Positions 1 to 8,360 of a DNA stretch of 64,000 nucleotides are shown here, one piece after another. The notes beneath the pieces were generated by a model. The model searched no databases. It worked only from the letters and a program-made list of their open reading frames with translations, and had not been told where the DNA came from. Each line of letters begins with the position of its first letter. Within the stretch, counting starts at the first letter, position 1. Made by a program: the position numbers and the translations under genes. This stretch comes from CAWCUU01 sp963798855 (GTDB lineage: Bacteria > Gemmatimonadota > Gemmatimonadetes > Longimicrobiales > RSA9): contig CAWCUU010000001.1 of assembly GCA_963798855.1 (NCBI GenBank), positions 1,054,001-1,118,000 on the forward strand. The letters are read 5' to 3'.

Positions 1-2
1 CA

Positions 3-713
3 CTGCCGGACGGGGTTCATTTCGTGTGGCCCGGTCGCCACGACGTCTACGATCCGGCGACCGAAAGCTGGTCCTCCCGTGCTCCGCCTCCGCCTCCGGT
101 CCCGGACAACGCTCAGATCGCGGCCGCCGCTCTCCAGGCGGTGGGTGACACGCTCTACCTGGTCGGCACGGACGAGGCGGGCAGCGTATGGGCCTATGAC
201 CCGGCGGCGGATGCTTGGGGGGCGAGGGCGCCGATGCCGACCCCACGCTTCGGCGCCGCTAGCGCCGTGATCGACGGGCTCATCTACGTGGCCGGCGATG
301 GGTCCGCCCTCGAGCGCTACGATCCCGAGAGGGACTCGTGGACCGCTCTCGCGCCGCTGCCGTTCCCCCGCTGGGGGCCGGCGGGAGGCGCTGTCGGCCG
401 AAACTTCTGCGTGTTCGGAGGGGACGCCGGTACCATCGTCGAAGTCTACTCGGAAGCCGCGCTGAGACGCTACTCGAGAGGTCTCCCGGACACGTACTGC
501 TACGACGTGGACGCGGACGTGTGGAGCGTCGGCCCGCCGATGCCGTGGGAAGCGAATCCTGTCATCGGCTCGAACTTCGACGAGATCTCGGTCGAACGCG
601 TTGCCGCGGTCACGGCGTACGGCGGCGTTTACGCGTTCGGCGGCGGGCGATCCGTCAGCCAGACGGACCGGTTCCAGGTCGCTACGGCCGCGCGCCTGTC
701 GCTGCTGCACTGA
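3..713 (+). CDS. Kelch-repeat beta-propeller protein, C-terminal part
   Basis: The frame is open to the left edge of the window, so the start is missing; 236 residues are visible. It contains degenerate Kelch blades: the pattern Y-D-P-x(4)-W-x(3)-P-P/M-P occurs at least four times (YDPATESW, YDPAADAW, YDPERDSW, YDVDADVW). Each is preceded by a hydrophobic strand and a GxxYVxGG-like turn (for example VYAFGGG near the end). Kelch propellers bind ligands or partner proteins and have no fixed reaction. In exported form they are common next to beta-helix and lipoprotein genes such as the one that follows. No catalytic motif is seen. The gene ends cleanly at a TGA and is followed by about 165 bp without a gene. 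Confidence 0.75.
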   Translation: MPDGVHFVWPGRHDVYDPATESWSSRAPPPPPVPDNAQIAAAALQAVGDTLYLVGTDEAGSVWAYDPAADAWGARAPMPTPRFGAASAVIDGLIYVAGDGSALERYDPERDSWTALAPLPFPRWGPAGGAVGRNFCVFGGDAGTIVEVYSEAALRRYSRGLPDTYCYDVDADVWSVGPPMPWEANPVIGSNFDEISVERVAAVTAYGGVYAFGGGRSVSQTDRFQVATAARLSLLH

Positions 714-879
714 CCCTCCTGTGAAAACGCGAGCTGCTTGCCGGCCCTCGAATGCAAGCCAGCCGGCAAGCCGCTTGACGGCCACTTGACGCCGGAGGAT
801 GAGTTTAGCCCCTGGCGCCGGTCACTCCGGCGTCTCCGGGCCGAGCCGCCCGGACGGGGTCACGGAAAGGAGGATCGCC

Positions 880-2019
880 ATGAGAGAACAACGGGTGCTC
901 GCGACGCTGCTGTTGATCGCTGTGACCGCGTGCGAGAGGACCCCGGCCGCGCCCAACGCCGAGCCGCAGTTGAGCCGGTTCGGCGCGCCCGACCGCGTCG
1001 TGCTTCCCGGTCAATCGATCCAGTCGGCGGTGGATGCGGCGCAGTCGGGCGACCGGATCTTCGTGCCCCCCGGGCTGTATCGCGAGGCGCTGGTGATCGA
1101 CAAGCCTGGTATCACCCTCGTCGGCCTCGGCCGGGCAGCCGAGGGGACCGCCGGCGCCGTCGTCATCGAGAATCCCGGCGATGAGGACGACGGCATCGAG
1201 GTGACATCGAACGGCGACGGCGTCGTGCTGGCGAACCTGACGATCCGCGGCTTCGAGGAGAACGGGGTCCTTCTCGATGGCGTCGAGGGATTCCTGCTCT
1301 CGGACCTGACCGCCGAGAACGACGGGGAGTACGGGCTGTTCCCCGTCCGATCCAGCGACGGCGTCATCGAACGCTGCGCGGCGAGCGGTCACGAGGATAC
1401 CGGGATCTACGTGGGCCAGTCCGTCCGCATCGCGATCCGCGGCAGCCGCGCCTTCCAGAACGTGAACGGCTTCGAGATCGAGAACTCATCCCACGTACGC
1501 GTCTCCGGCAACGAGGCGCACGGCAACACGGCCGGCTTCCTCGTCGACCTGCTGCCGGGGCTCCCGGTGAAGACGTCGAGCGACATCGTGCTCGAGAACA
1601 ACATCGCCCGCGACAACGACCTGGCGAACTTCGCCGAGGGCGGCTTCGAGGCGCTGGTTCCGCCGGGCACAGGCATCCTCGTCCTCGGCACCGATGAGAC
1701 GACGGTCCGCTACAACCTCGTGACCGGCAACGACTTCGTCGGCATCGCCGTAATCAACACGGGTCTGCTTGCCGCGCTCGACCCGTCGATCACGATCGAC
1801 GTCGAGCCCTACCCCGACCGCGCTCGGGTCATCGGCAACATCGTCACCGGGAACGGGGAAGCCCTGCCGCCCATCCCGCTCGTTCCCTTCGGGGTGGATC
1901 TGCTCTGGGACGGCACGGGGCAGGACGATTGTTGGAGCGGCAACACGTTCGGCTCGAGCCTGGACCTCGGCCTCGGGGGTGGCTCCGCGGGACCGGAGCT
2001 GCCGGAGTGCGGTACCTGA
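880..2019 (+). CDS. Right-handed parallel beta-helix (NosD/pectate-lyase-like) lipoprotein
   Basis: 379 residues from ATG 880, which is preceded by a strong AAAGGAGG site; an upstream in-frame ATG at 799 lacks one. The N-terminus is a lipoprotein signal with lipobox V-T-A-C and Cys18, so the protein is probably anchored in the outer or cytoplasmic membrane. The N-terminal PGQSIQSAVDAA segment is the usual entry to Pfam NosD/Beta_helix folds. After it come many short imperfect coils of the type NxI/V-x-G-N-x-x-G-I/F (residues about 90-340). Such proteins bind or cleave polysaccharides, or are copper-site assembly factors in the true NosD family. There is no nos context here, so a surface carbohydrate-related role is more likely. 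No catalytic triad can be assigned by eye. Confidence 0.75.
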   Translation: MREQRVLATLLLIAVTACERTPAAPNAEPQLSRFGAPDRVVLPGQSIQSAVDAAQSGDRIFVPPGLYREALVIDKPGITLVGLGRAAEGTAGAVVIENPGDEDDGIEVTSNGDGVVLANLTIRGFEENGVLLDGVEGFLLSDLTAENDGEYGLFPVRSSDGVIERCAASGHEDTGIYVGQSVRIAIRGSRAFQNVNGFEIENSSHVRVSGNEAHGNTAGFLVDLLPGLPVKTSSDIVLENNIARDNDLANFAEGGFEALVPPGTGILVLGTDETTVRYNLVTGNDFVGIAVINTGLLAALDPSITIDVEPYPDRARVIGNIVTGNGEALPPIPLVPFGVDLLWDGTGQDDCWSGNTFGSSLDLGLGGGSAGPELPECGT

Positions 2020-2291
2020 GGTTGATCACTCAGACGACCCGGACGAACGATATGATCGCGGCTGCCCAGCTTGACGAGCAGGGGGAGCCCGACCGCGCCC
2101 AGCGCCAGCACGCCCCGAGATAGCGGAGGAGGCGGAAGACGGCTTGGCACGGAGGAGTCGGAGGGCACGGAGGAACTTCGCCGGCGCTCGGCTTTATCAA
2201 ATGAAGTGGCCGCTCACTCCACGACGGACGCAGGCGAGGGGCGCCTGACGCCCGGGGTGGGTTGGGCGGCGCGGAAGGAGAGCGATCGAGC

Positions 2292-2678
2292 ATGAGGAGT
2301 CGTCAGATTCTCGCCGTGCTCGCGGTTCCGCTGCTGGCGGCGTTTGCGTCGCCGGCGCGGGGACCGGGAGCCCACGCCGGCACGACGGACCGGCACACGA
2401 CGGTGCAGGTGCGCAACGACAACTGGAACACCGTCGACATCTATGTGATGCGCTCGGGAGTGAAGTGGAGGCTGGGGATGGTGGTGACCGGGCGGACGGA
2501 GCAGTTCAAGCTGCCCGTCGATTTCGAGCGCGGCGCCGGGGACGTGCGGCTGCTGGTCGACCCGATCGGCTCCGCGGAAGTGTACGCCACCGATCCGCTG
2601 CTCTTCAATCGCGGCGACACGATCCGGCTGGACGTGCAGAACCACCTGCCGCTGACGTCGCTCGCGGTCCGGAGCTGA
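2292..2678 (+). CDS. Small exported protein of unknown function
   Basis: 128 residues. ATG 2292 is chosen because GGAAGGAGAG lies just upstream. The first ~30 residues form a Sec signal peptide (two arginines, then LAVLAVPLLAAFASPA) followed by a mature domain of about 95 residues. The mature part reads as a beta-sandwich: TVQVRNDNWNTVDIYVM, then VVTGRTEQFKLP, then RLLVDPIGSAEVYATDPLL and a final DTIRLDVQNHLP strand. This pattern recalls small periplasmic domains found in Gemmatimonadota and related phyla, but no named family is recognised. It is followed directly by GC-rich low-complexity DNA and then ssrA. Confidence 0.65.
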   Translation: MRSRQILAVLAVPLLAAFASPARGPGAHAGTTDRHTTVQVRNDNWNTVDIYVMRSGVKWRLGMVVTGRTEQFKLPVDFERGAGDVRLLVDPIGSAEVYATDPLLFNRGDTIRLDVQNHLPLTSLAVRS

Positions 2679-2679
2679 C

Positions 2680-2845
2680 GGGCGAGCGCGGGGGCGAACT
2701 TCGGGCGGGCGCGAGGGCGGGCGCGGGTAGCTTTCGGGCGGGGGCGCGGGCGGGCGCGAGGGCGCGGGGAGCTTCGGGCGAGGGCGACGGGAACCTCGGG
2801 CGAGGGCGAGGGGAACTTCGGGCGAGGGCCGGGGGCAACGACGCC
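2680..2845. repeat. Degenerate GC-rich repeat upstream of ssrA
   Basis: Imperfect tandem repetition of short units built on CTTCGGGCG and GAGGGCGAGGGG (for example GGGAACTTCGGGCGAGGGC near 2810). It fills the space between the stop of the small exported protein and the ssrA promoter. No coding potential is seen on either strand. It resembles the GAGGGC repeat after the fucosidase gene at 50921. Confidence 0.6.
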
Positions 2846-2851
2846 GGGACG

Positions 2852-2880
2852 TTGACGTAACCCCCCGTTTCCGTTACGTT
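2852..2880 (+). promoter_or_regulatory. Sigma-70-type promoter of ssrA
   Basis: TTGACG at 2852-2857, a 17-base spacer, then TACGTT at 2875-2880, ending 15 bases before the mature 5' end of the tmRNA. Matches to the -35 and -10 consensus and the ideal spacing make this a good promoter for a highly expressed RNA. Confidence 0.7.
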
Positions 2881-2895
2881 TAGGGCGTCGTAGAA

Positions 2896-3252
2896 GGGGC
2901 CGAAACGGATTCGACGTGTTTCGTGAGGCCGACGCTGCGTGCCGAGGTTCCGTGACCTCGTAAAACCTGCGGAAAACTTTCAAGTGCCAACACTCAAATG
3001 GCGCTGGCTGCGTAACTAACCTTACGCACCCGTCTTTCGCTGCACCGGGCCCGAGGTGAGGCGGAAGGCGACGACTGAATCGGGCTGGCCACCCGGCGCG
3101 GCCGCTGCGCCGGGGGTGAGAAAGAAAGCGGCTGGCTCGTGAGGCGGCAGTTCGCTGGCAGCCGATCGGGCGAGAAACCAAGCAGCGGACTACGCACGTA
3201 GAAGCGGTGGTGGATCGATTCGCGGACGCGGGTTCGACTCCCGCCGGCTCCA
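2896..3252 (+). ncRNA. ssrA: Transfer-messenger RNA (tmRNA)
   Basis: The 5' end GGGGCCGAAACGGATTCGAC is the hallmark tmRNA start. The 3' end carries a T-arm (GCGGGTTCGACTCCCGC) and the CGGCTCC acceptor strand, which pairs with the first seven bases (one G-U pair), followed by discriminator A3252. CCA is not encoded, since TGC follows. The internal tag reading frame runs from GCC 2986 to TAA 3013 and encodes A-N-T-Q-M-A-L-A-A, with the expected LAA end recognised by ClpXP-type proteases. tmRNA rescues stalled ribosomes together with SmpB. The gene has its own promoter (2852) and hairpin terminator (3258). Its 3' end is repeated at 9510, which marks it as an integration site. Confidence 0.95.
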
Positions 3253-3256
3253 TGCA
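3231..3256 (+). repeat. Candidate attachment core at the ssrA 3' end
   Basis: The 26 bases from the T-loop to four bases past the discriminator (start GGTTCGACTCCCGCC, end CTCCATGCA) are repeated exactly at 9510-9535. Partial copies lie at 3499-3513 (15 bases, one change), 4887-4905 (19 bases) and 35689-35705 (16 to 17 bases). tmRNA 3' ends are established targets of tyrosine integrases, which leave the RNA gene whole and duplicate its end. Confidence 0.7.
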
Positions 3257-3257
3257 C

Positions 3258-3289
3258 AGGGCGCGGTCACCGAGAGGTGGCCGCGCCCT
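3258..3289 (+). terminator. Rho-independent-like terminator of ssrA
   Basis: Fourteen-base stem AGGGCGCGGTCACC / GGTGGCCGCGCCCT (one T-G wobble) closed by a GAGA loop at 3272-3275, followed by TTCATAGTTT. It starts six bases after the mature RNA end. Confidence 0.75.
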
Positions 3290-3312
3290 TCATAGTTTGC
3301 AGTAGCTCATGG

Positions 3313-3513
3313 GCGGGAGTCGGCCTCCGCTTGCCGTTACGTGCGCCCGCTTCGCTCTCGGCATCATCTGGCGCTCCGGCTCGACTCCGCACGCGGGCGG
3401 GCGCCGACACGCATAGCTGCACGGCCGTCTGCGGCCTCGCGGCGAAGGTGGGAGGGGCGGGAGTCGGCCTCCGCTGGGGAGGCCGCGCAGTGCTTCCTAC
3501 TCCCGCCGGTCCA
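3313..3513. repeat. Island boundary repeat, copy 1
   Basis: Contains the 100-bp block 3313-3412, matched with about five differences plus one gap at 4673-4771. A second GCGGGAGTCGGCCTCCGC box follows at 3457-3474, and an ssrA-like ACTCCCGCCGGTCCA end at 3499-3513. The box is the reverse of the T-arm CGACTCCCGC, so each copy holds inverted half-sites. No convincing gene lies in 3290-3587. Confidence 0.65.
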
Positions 3514-3587
3514 TCGCGCGAGAAAGGATCGGGCTCGATCCACGATGGCGGAGGGTCGGTGGCGGGAGCTTTGGGTGCGACCGGGGG

Positions 3588-3785
3588 CTACGGCTCGTGG
3601 GCGGAGTCGGGCTCGGCCTCGGAGAACGGTCCCTGCTGGCCCGTGCGTTCGAGGAACTCACGCTCCTCCGGATCCCGGGGTGGGCGCGTCATGCCGCGGG
3701 TGTCCGTGCGCGCCTGCGAGCGACGGACCCGTTCGAGGCGGGCCGGCCATTCTTCGCTAGGATCACGCTTGAGTTTCGTGCTCAT
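3588..3785 (-). CDS. Small charged hypothetical protein
   Basis: 65 residues from an ATG at 3785 (MSTKLKRDPSEEWPARLERV). Very rich in Arg, Glu and Pro, with no membrane segment. A longer reading with an upstream ATG at 3848 is possible but has a poor start. It lies 70 bases downstream of the nucleotidyltransferase on the same strand, inside the segment flanked by the boundary repeats, so the two may form a unit. It could be a partner or antitoxin-like protein of the nucleotidyltransferase; no family is recognised and the coding status is only moderately supported. Confidence 0.4.
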   Translation of the reverse strand: MSTKLKRDPSEEWPARLERVRRSQARTDTRGMTRPPRDPEEREFLERTGQQGPFSEAEPDSAHEP

Positions 3786-3855
3786 GTTCGGTTTCGCGGC
3801 ACGGGTTCGGTCACCACGATGCACGGCCATCGGTACCCGAATCAACACCCACCGT

Positions 3856-4512
3856 TCAGTTGCGCCCCTGGAGGCGGTCGATCAGGCGGCGGAGCCCGTC
3901 GTCTGTCACGGGCTCGTCGGATGAGGCGAGATCTCGCAGCGCCCGGAGCGCGTCCACGGCGTCTTCGCGCTGCAGTTCCGGACCGAGCCAGGACATGTCG
4001 AGCTCATCACCGAACGCGGCGAGCATGTCGATGGCCTGCTGACCGTAGGCCGTGTGCTTCCAGTGCTTGAACCCGACCAGGCGATCCCTGAGCACGACCT
4101 CCTTCTTCACCACCCTGAACTCAGCGTCTCCAATGCGTACGTCTTCGGCGGGCCCCGCCACAGGGCCGGGGACGAGCTCGACGAAGAGGTCGTCGCCGTG
4201 GCGCCAGTGGCGGCCGACCCGCGCGAAGCCGAGGTCGTGGAAGATCTGGTCTCGGCGCGCGGACTTCTGGCGTCCCCGCTCCATCACCACGTCGAGGTCG
4301 CCCGAGCGATAGATCCCGGGCGCGTGGATTTCCACCGCGGAACCCCCCACCAGGGTGACCGTGAATCCAGCCGGGGCGAAGGCCGAGTGGAGGAGGCCGG
4401 CGATGCGGGCGACCTGGGTGGCGTGCTCGATCGCATCGTCAGACAGTCCATCGGAAAGGACGTCCTGCAGCTCAGCTCTGAGCCGTGGCAGGAGGCGTTC
4501 GGATTCGCTCAT
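3856..4512 (-). CDS. Nucleotidyltransferase-fold protein (AbiEii/MNT-like)
   Basis: 218 residues, ATG 4512 (MSESERLL). The core motif L-V-G-G-S-A-V-E at residues 54-61, followed by Y-R-S-G-D-L-D-V-V at 68-76, is the GGS...DxD signature of the polymerase-beta nucleotidyltransferase superfamily, as in DUF6036-like and AbiEii-like proteins. A third acidic residue may be supplied by the LFVELVPG strand. Such proteins transfer an NMP to tRNA or protein targets and are often toxin components. The location between ~100-bp repeats next to ssrA fits a mobile defence or toxin-antitoxin cargo. The partner would be the small protein at 3588. Enzymatic target unknown. Confidence 0.7.
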   Translation of the reverse strand: MSESERLLPRLRAELQDVLSDGLSDDAIEHATQVARIAGLLHSAFAPAGFTVTLVGGSAVEIHAPGIYRSGDLDVVMERGRQKSARRDQIFHDLGFARVGRHWRHGDDLFVELVPGPVAGPAEDVRIGDAEFRVVKKEVVLRDRLVGFKHWKHTAYGQQAIDMLAAFGDELDMSWLGPELQREDAVDALRALRDLASSDEPVTDDGLRRLIDRLQGRN

Positions 4513-4672
4513 GACACCACGGTACGGCCACCGATTCCATGTGGCAAAGCCGTGACTCCGGCGAGGGGAGCGAGCGAGTTGAGCGGGCTCGCGTTCTGGC
4601 GGACAGGTTCCGAGGTAACACCGGAGGTTACAGCGTCGGTTGCAGTGCCGGCGTAAGTGGTTGAGCGGCAAT

Positions 4673-4905
4673 GCGGAGTCGGCCTCCGCTTGCCATTACG
4701 TGCGCCCGCTTCGCTCTCGAGATCATCTGGCGCTCCGGCTCGACTCCGCACACGGGCGGGCGCCGACACGCGGGAGGGCATCGGTTCTCTGCGCCCTCGA
4801 GGAATGGTGCGCGGGGCGGGAGTCGGCCTCCGCTTGCCCGGCAACCGACCTCGCGGCCGCTGCCTTCGTTCGCGGCGCGCTTCGGCTCGACTCCCGCCGG
4901 CTCCA
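4673..4905. repeat. Island boundary repeat, copy 2
   Basis: 99-bp block 4673-4771 nearly identical to 3313-3412, then a GCGGGAGTCGGCCTCCGC box at 4817-4834, then a 19-bp exact match to the ssrA 3' end at 4887-4905 (TCGACTCCCGCCGGCTCCA). The whole intergenic stretch 4513-4976 is made of this material and holds no convincing gene. Confidence 0.65.
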
Positions 4906-4976
4906 CGCTCGGCCCAGGAAGAAGTCGTCCCATCGAGCCATTCCCGGGTCGTGGGGAACGGGTCAGGCTTACGCGC

Positions 4977-6079
4977 ATGAGACACATACGCGTTTCCAGT
5001 CCGCGCGCGCCTGGGCTGATCGACGCCCTTCTCGCCCGTGACGCCGCCATGCCGGTGCGCACGCTCGAGCGGCTGCTCACCGCCGGAGAAGCGGGGCTCG
5101 GCATGCTGATCGTGGCAGTGCGGAACAGCCTCCAGACGCACCGCTGCCCCGGCTACGCCCACTGGGCTGTGGTGGGGCTCGGGGAGGTCGGAGACCCCGA
5201 CGCGGTGCCGGAGCTGACGCTGCTGCTGCGCCTGGCGTCGGTCGTCCCGGCCATCAATGTGGGCTTCGCGGCGGCCGAGGCGATCGGGAAGACGGGGCCG
5301 CCCGGAGAGGCGATGTTCCTTCGCGCCGCTCGTGCGGCTCCGCCTCGGGATCGGTACTGGTTCCATTACGCGGCCGCCTGCCTCGGCACGGAGGCCTCGT
5401 CCGCTTTCCTGATCGGGGAACTGGAGGACAACCCTCGGATGGCCGATAGTGCGGCGCAGGCCCTCGCGATTGGCGGGGTGCCGGATGCGCTTCCGGTGAT
5501 CGACCGAGCATTGCGGCGAGCCGCGTCCTGGCAACTCCCGCTGATGGCCGAGGCGGCGCGAAGCCTGGCCCGGGAGCAAGGGGTGAGGGGGACCGGGACG
5601 CGGGACTGGCGCCTTCGCTACCGGTACACCCCCGGGTACGGTCGATTCCCTCTGTTGCTGCCTTGCCTTACGGCGCTGCTCCGAACCAGCTCTCGCGGCC
5701 GCCGCGCCGGGCGCGGTCTTGGCCGGGGCATTCCGCGAACCGTGGCGGAAATAATGGAGCGGGACGAGCCCGAGCGGCAGGACGGCGCTCAGTCCTGCGC
5801 AATCTGCGGCACGGGACGTCCGCGGTACCATACCGGGATCGTCGTTTGCGACGCGTGCGCCCCTGCCGCGACCCGGGTCCAGGCCGACTGCCTCCTCGCC
5901 GTGGAGTGTCGGTCGAACGATCTCTTCGACATCCTGGGCGCGATCGACACCATGGCGGAGTGGGACAAACGCGCCGGCCGTCAGCGGCGGACCTGGCGGC
6001 CCACACCCAAGCCCACACCCTGCCCGCGCCGCCGGGGGGTGGGGGGCCGCGGGCGCCCGGCGCGGGCGGACGCGCGTGA
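4977..6079 (+). CDS. HEAT-like repeat protein with C-terminal zinc-finger knuckle
   Basis: ATG 4977 (MRHIRVSSPRAPGLIDALL). Residues ~20-210 are alpha-helical HEAT/PBS-lyase-type repeats with GLGEVGDPDAVPELTLLL, FAAAEAIGKTGPPGEAMFL and AAQALAIGGVPDALPVI units. Near the C-terminus C274-A-I-C277 and C291-D-A-C294 form a treble-clef-like zinc site. As assembled the frame stays open to 6590, but from about 6030 its composition stops looking coding, and the next gene begins at GTG 6076 in another frame. A single indel in the G-runs at 6036-6049 would bring the stop to TGA 6077-6079, overlapping that GTG. This end is therefore preferred, but it is an inference. Function unknown, probably a protein-binding scaffold. 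Confidence 0.55.
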
Positions 6080-6618
6080 GCGGCTCCATCGCGGGCGCCG
6101 GGCGGCACCTCCTTTCGGTGCTCCTGCTGCCGGTCACGGTAGCCGGGATCGTGCCGCTCCTCCTGCTCGAGGAGCACAGACCGGACTGGCCGCTGGCGGT
6201 GGACGCGGCCGGGCTGGGCCTGCTGGCCGCCGGCGCGGGCCTACTGGGCGTCACCATCCGGCACTTCGCCGACCAGGGGCGGGGCACGCTGGCTCCGTGG
6301 GACCCGCCCCGGCGCCTGGTGGTGAGCGGCGTCTATCGCCACGTGCGCAATCCCATGATCAGCGGCGTCTTCCTCGTGCTCGTGGGCGAGAGCCTCCTGT
6401 TCGCGTCCGCGGCCATCACCCTCTGGACCGCGGGCTTCGCGGTGGCGAACGCGGTCTACATGCCCCTGGTCGAGGAGCCCGCGCTGAGGCGGCGGTTCGG
6501 CGAGGAGTACGCGACGTATGCGCGACACGTCCCCCGCTGGGTGCCCCGCCTCACGCCCTGGCGGCCGGGCCCGCCCCCGTCCGGGGATAGAAGCCGGTCC
6601 TCCATTACGAGGTCCTGA
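6076..6618 (+). CDS. Isoprenylcysteine carboxyl methyltransferase-like membrane protein
   Basis: 180 residues from GTG 6076. Two to four hydrophobic helices (LLSVLLLPVTVAGIVPLLLL, then LGLLAAGAGLLGVTI, then FLVLVGESLLFASAAITLW) surround the family signature G-V-Y-R-H-V-R-N-P-M-I-S-G. A C-terminal E-E-P-x-L-x-x-x-F-G-x-E-Y-x-x-Y block follows, as in ICMT/PEMT proteins. The Arg-x-x-x-Arg-Asn-Pro motif and the EEYATYARHVPRWVPR tail bind S-adenosylmethionine and substrate in this family. The bacterial substrate is unknown; small lipids or isoprenoid compounds are typical. Start overlaps the proposed stop of the upstream HEAT gene (GTGA), suggesting translational coupling. Confidence 0.75.
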   Translation: MSGSIAGAGRHLLSVLLLPVTVAGIVPLLLLEEHRPDWPLAVDAAGLGLLAAGAGLLGVTIRHFADQGRGTLAPWDPPRRLVVSGVYRHVRNPMISGVFLVLVGESLLFASAAITLWTAGFAVANAVYMPLVEEPALRRRFGEEYATYARHVPRWVPRLTPWRPGPPPSGDRSRSSITRS

Positions 6619-6639
6619 CGGAGGGGGACGAAGCGATCA

Positions 6640-8163
6640 TCAAGGGCCTGGAGGCGGGGCGTCGAACAAATCCCGCACCAGCTGTGCCGCCCGGCGGATG
6701 TCGGCCTCCGAGCGGGCCCGCAGGGACACGAAATCGGCATCGGGGTCGAGCTCGAGGCGGGCCAGGAGACCTGGGTCGAACCGGCGCAGCGCCCCCCGGA
6801 TCCGGCGGTCGGCGGCGAAGTTGTCGTCGACGCCCAGGAGGTCGCTCAGGTCCTGGACGATGGCCCACGTCCCGTCGCCCTCCGCCCGGATCGCCAGCGG
6901 GCCCACCGCGCTCGCGGGCCGGCTGTCCGCCGGCTCGACCGGGACAACGTTGATGGCGCACGCGGGGTTCCGCCGACGGAGCCGCTCCACCCCGTCGCCG
7001 AAGCTGCCGGCCAGCCGCACCCGCCGGAGCGCGGGCAGGCCGAGGAGTGGTTCCAACCGGCCGTCATCGATCACGGCTCCGAGGATGTCCAGCTCCTCGA
7101 GCCGGGTCAGCCCCGCCACGAAGTCGAGGCTTGCGACGTGCTCGGTGCGGGCCACCGTGCCCAGGACGAGGGCCAGCGACCGCAGGCTGCCGATGTGCGC
7201 CAGCTGCGCCAGGTCCTCCACCCGCTCCGCGCCCACGATCTGGAGACGCCGGAGCCGGGGCAGGCCGGCAAGGGGCGCCAGGTCGCGGGCGCCGATTCCC
7301 CCAAGGAACAGCTCTTCCAGGGCTGCCAGGCCGCCGATTCCCTCCAGCGACTTCACGGCGCGGCCGTTCAGGGCGAGGGAGCGGAGGCGGAGCCAGTCGG
7401 TGAAGGCCCGCAGGTCCGGGAGCGCCGCGCCCATGAGCTCCACGCGCTCGAGGTGGGACAGGCCCCGGAGGCTTCGGAGCGCGGTCCAGTACTCGACCGC
7501 GAGCCAGCGCAGCCTGTGCAGCGGGGCCAGGAGTCGGGCGCTCCGCGTCGACGGCACCCCCTCGACCCGGAGCCGCTCCAGGGTCCGGAGCGACCCGAGT
7601 GGCTCGATCGATTCCGCCGCGTCGGCCCGGAACCGGAGGTCCCGTAGGGTCGGCATGCCCTGGAGCACGGCCAGGTCCAGGCCCGCCCGCACCGGCGCCC
7701 GTGCGGCGACGCCCTCCGGAGCCGCCGAGTCGCGGAGCCCGCTCCCCAGGCTCAGGCTCACCAGGCCCGGAAGATGGGTCAGCGTCTCGCGATCCAGGGT
7801 GACCCGGTCGTTGACCACGAAGAGCTCTCGAATGCCCGGCAGCGGCCGGCTGGCCATCACCGGCCGGTCGACCACCACCGACTGGACGCTCGGCACGTCC
7901 GCCAGGAAGTCGATGGACAGCGGGGCTTCCCGCTCGCCCCACCTCCCGCGCACCACCACCTGTTCATCCCCCGGTCGGACGTGCTCGATGGGGACGATCG
8001 ACCCGGCGAGCGGGGCCGCGGCGGAAATGTAGGCCCGGCCGTAGACGTGGTCGAAGCCCAGCCGACCGACCACGTCCGGGCGACGCGCGGACTCGCCTTC
8101 GCGTAGGCTGAAAGGGTCCAGGGGGAAACCGGCGGCGGGTCGCGTGTCCATGGCCCGGCTCAC
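6640..8163 (-). CDS. Leucine-rich-repeat protein
   Basis: 507 residues. The central part (residues ~110-400) is a run of irregular leucine-rich repeats of about 22-24 residues, e.g. LPGLVSLSLGSGL, MPTLRDLRFRAD, LRTLERLRVEGV, LSHLERVELMGA, LAALEELFLGGIG and LPRLRRLQIVGAE, ending in LPALRRVRLAGSF. The N- and C-terminal regions are globular without a known motif, and there is no signal peptide. The start is the GTG at 8163; ATG 8151 is an alternative and neither has a clear ribosome site. LRR proteins with such SMI1/KNR4-like neighbours often act as recognition or immunity-like proteins, but that is speculation here. Lies inside the ssrA-bounded tract. Confidence 0.75.
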   Translation of the reverse strand: MSRAMDTRPAAGFPLDPFSLREGESARRPDVVGRLGFDHVYGRAYISAAAPLAGSIVPIEHVRPGDEQVVVRGRWGEREAPLSIDFLADVPSVQSVVVDRPVMASRPLPGIRELFVVNDRVTLDRETLTHLPGLVSLSLGSGLRDSAAPEGVAARAPVRAGLDLAVLQGMPTLRDLRFRADAAESIEPLGSLRTLERLRVEGVPSTRSARLLAPLHRLRWLAVEYWTALRSLRGLSHLERVELMGAALPDLRAFTDWLRLRSLALNGRAVKSLEGIGGLAALEELFLGGIGARDLAPLAGLPRLRRLQIVGAERVEDLAQLAHIGSLRSLALVLGTVARTEHVASLDFVAGLTRLEELDILGAVIDDGRLEPLLGLPALRRVRLAGSFGDGVERLRRRNPACAINVVPVEPADSRPASAVGPLAIRAEGDGTWAIVQDLSDLLGVDDNFAADRRIRGALRRFDPGLLARLELDPDADFVSLRARSEADIRRAAQLVRDLFDAPPPGP

Positions 8164-8360
8164 ACGATGATCAACACCGGCCGCAAGCCGGATCGAGCGG
8201 CGGCGCCACCCGGGACCAGCAGGAGCGCGTGGAGGGCCAGGCCGACAGTGCGGAACCGGGTCACGGGAACCTCACCATCGAGATCCCGGGAGCGTGGTCC
8301 GCCGATGCAGGCCGGCGGTCGCAGGCGCACATTGCCGGCGAGCTCGGCGGCGGATCGTCG

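Noticed and set aside
3313..4905. Integron attC sites
   Set aside because: Inverted half-sites are present, but there is no attC core (GTTRRRY) and no integron integrase.
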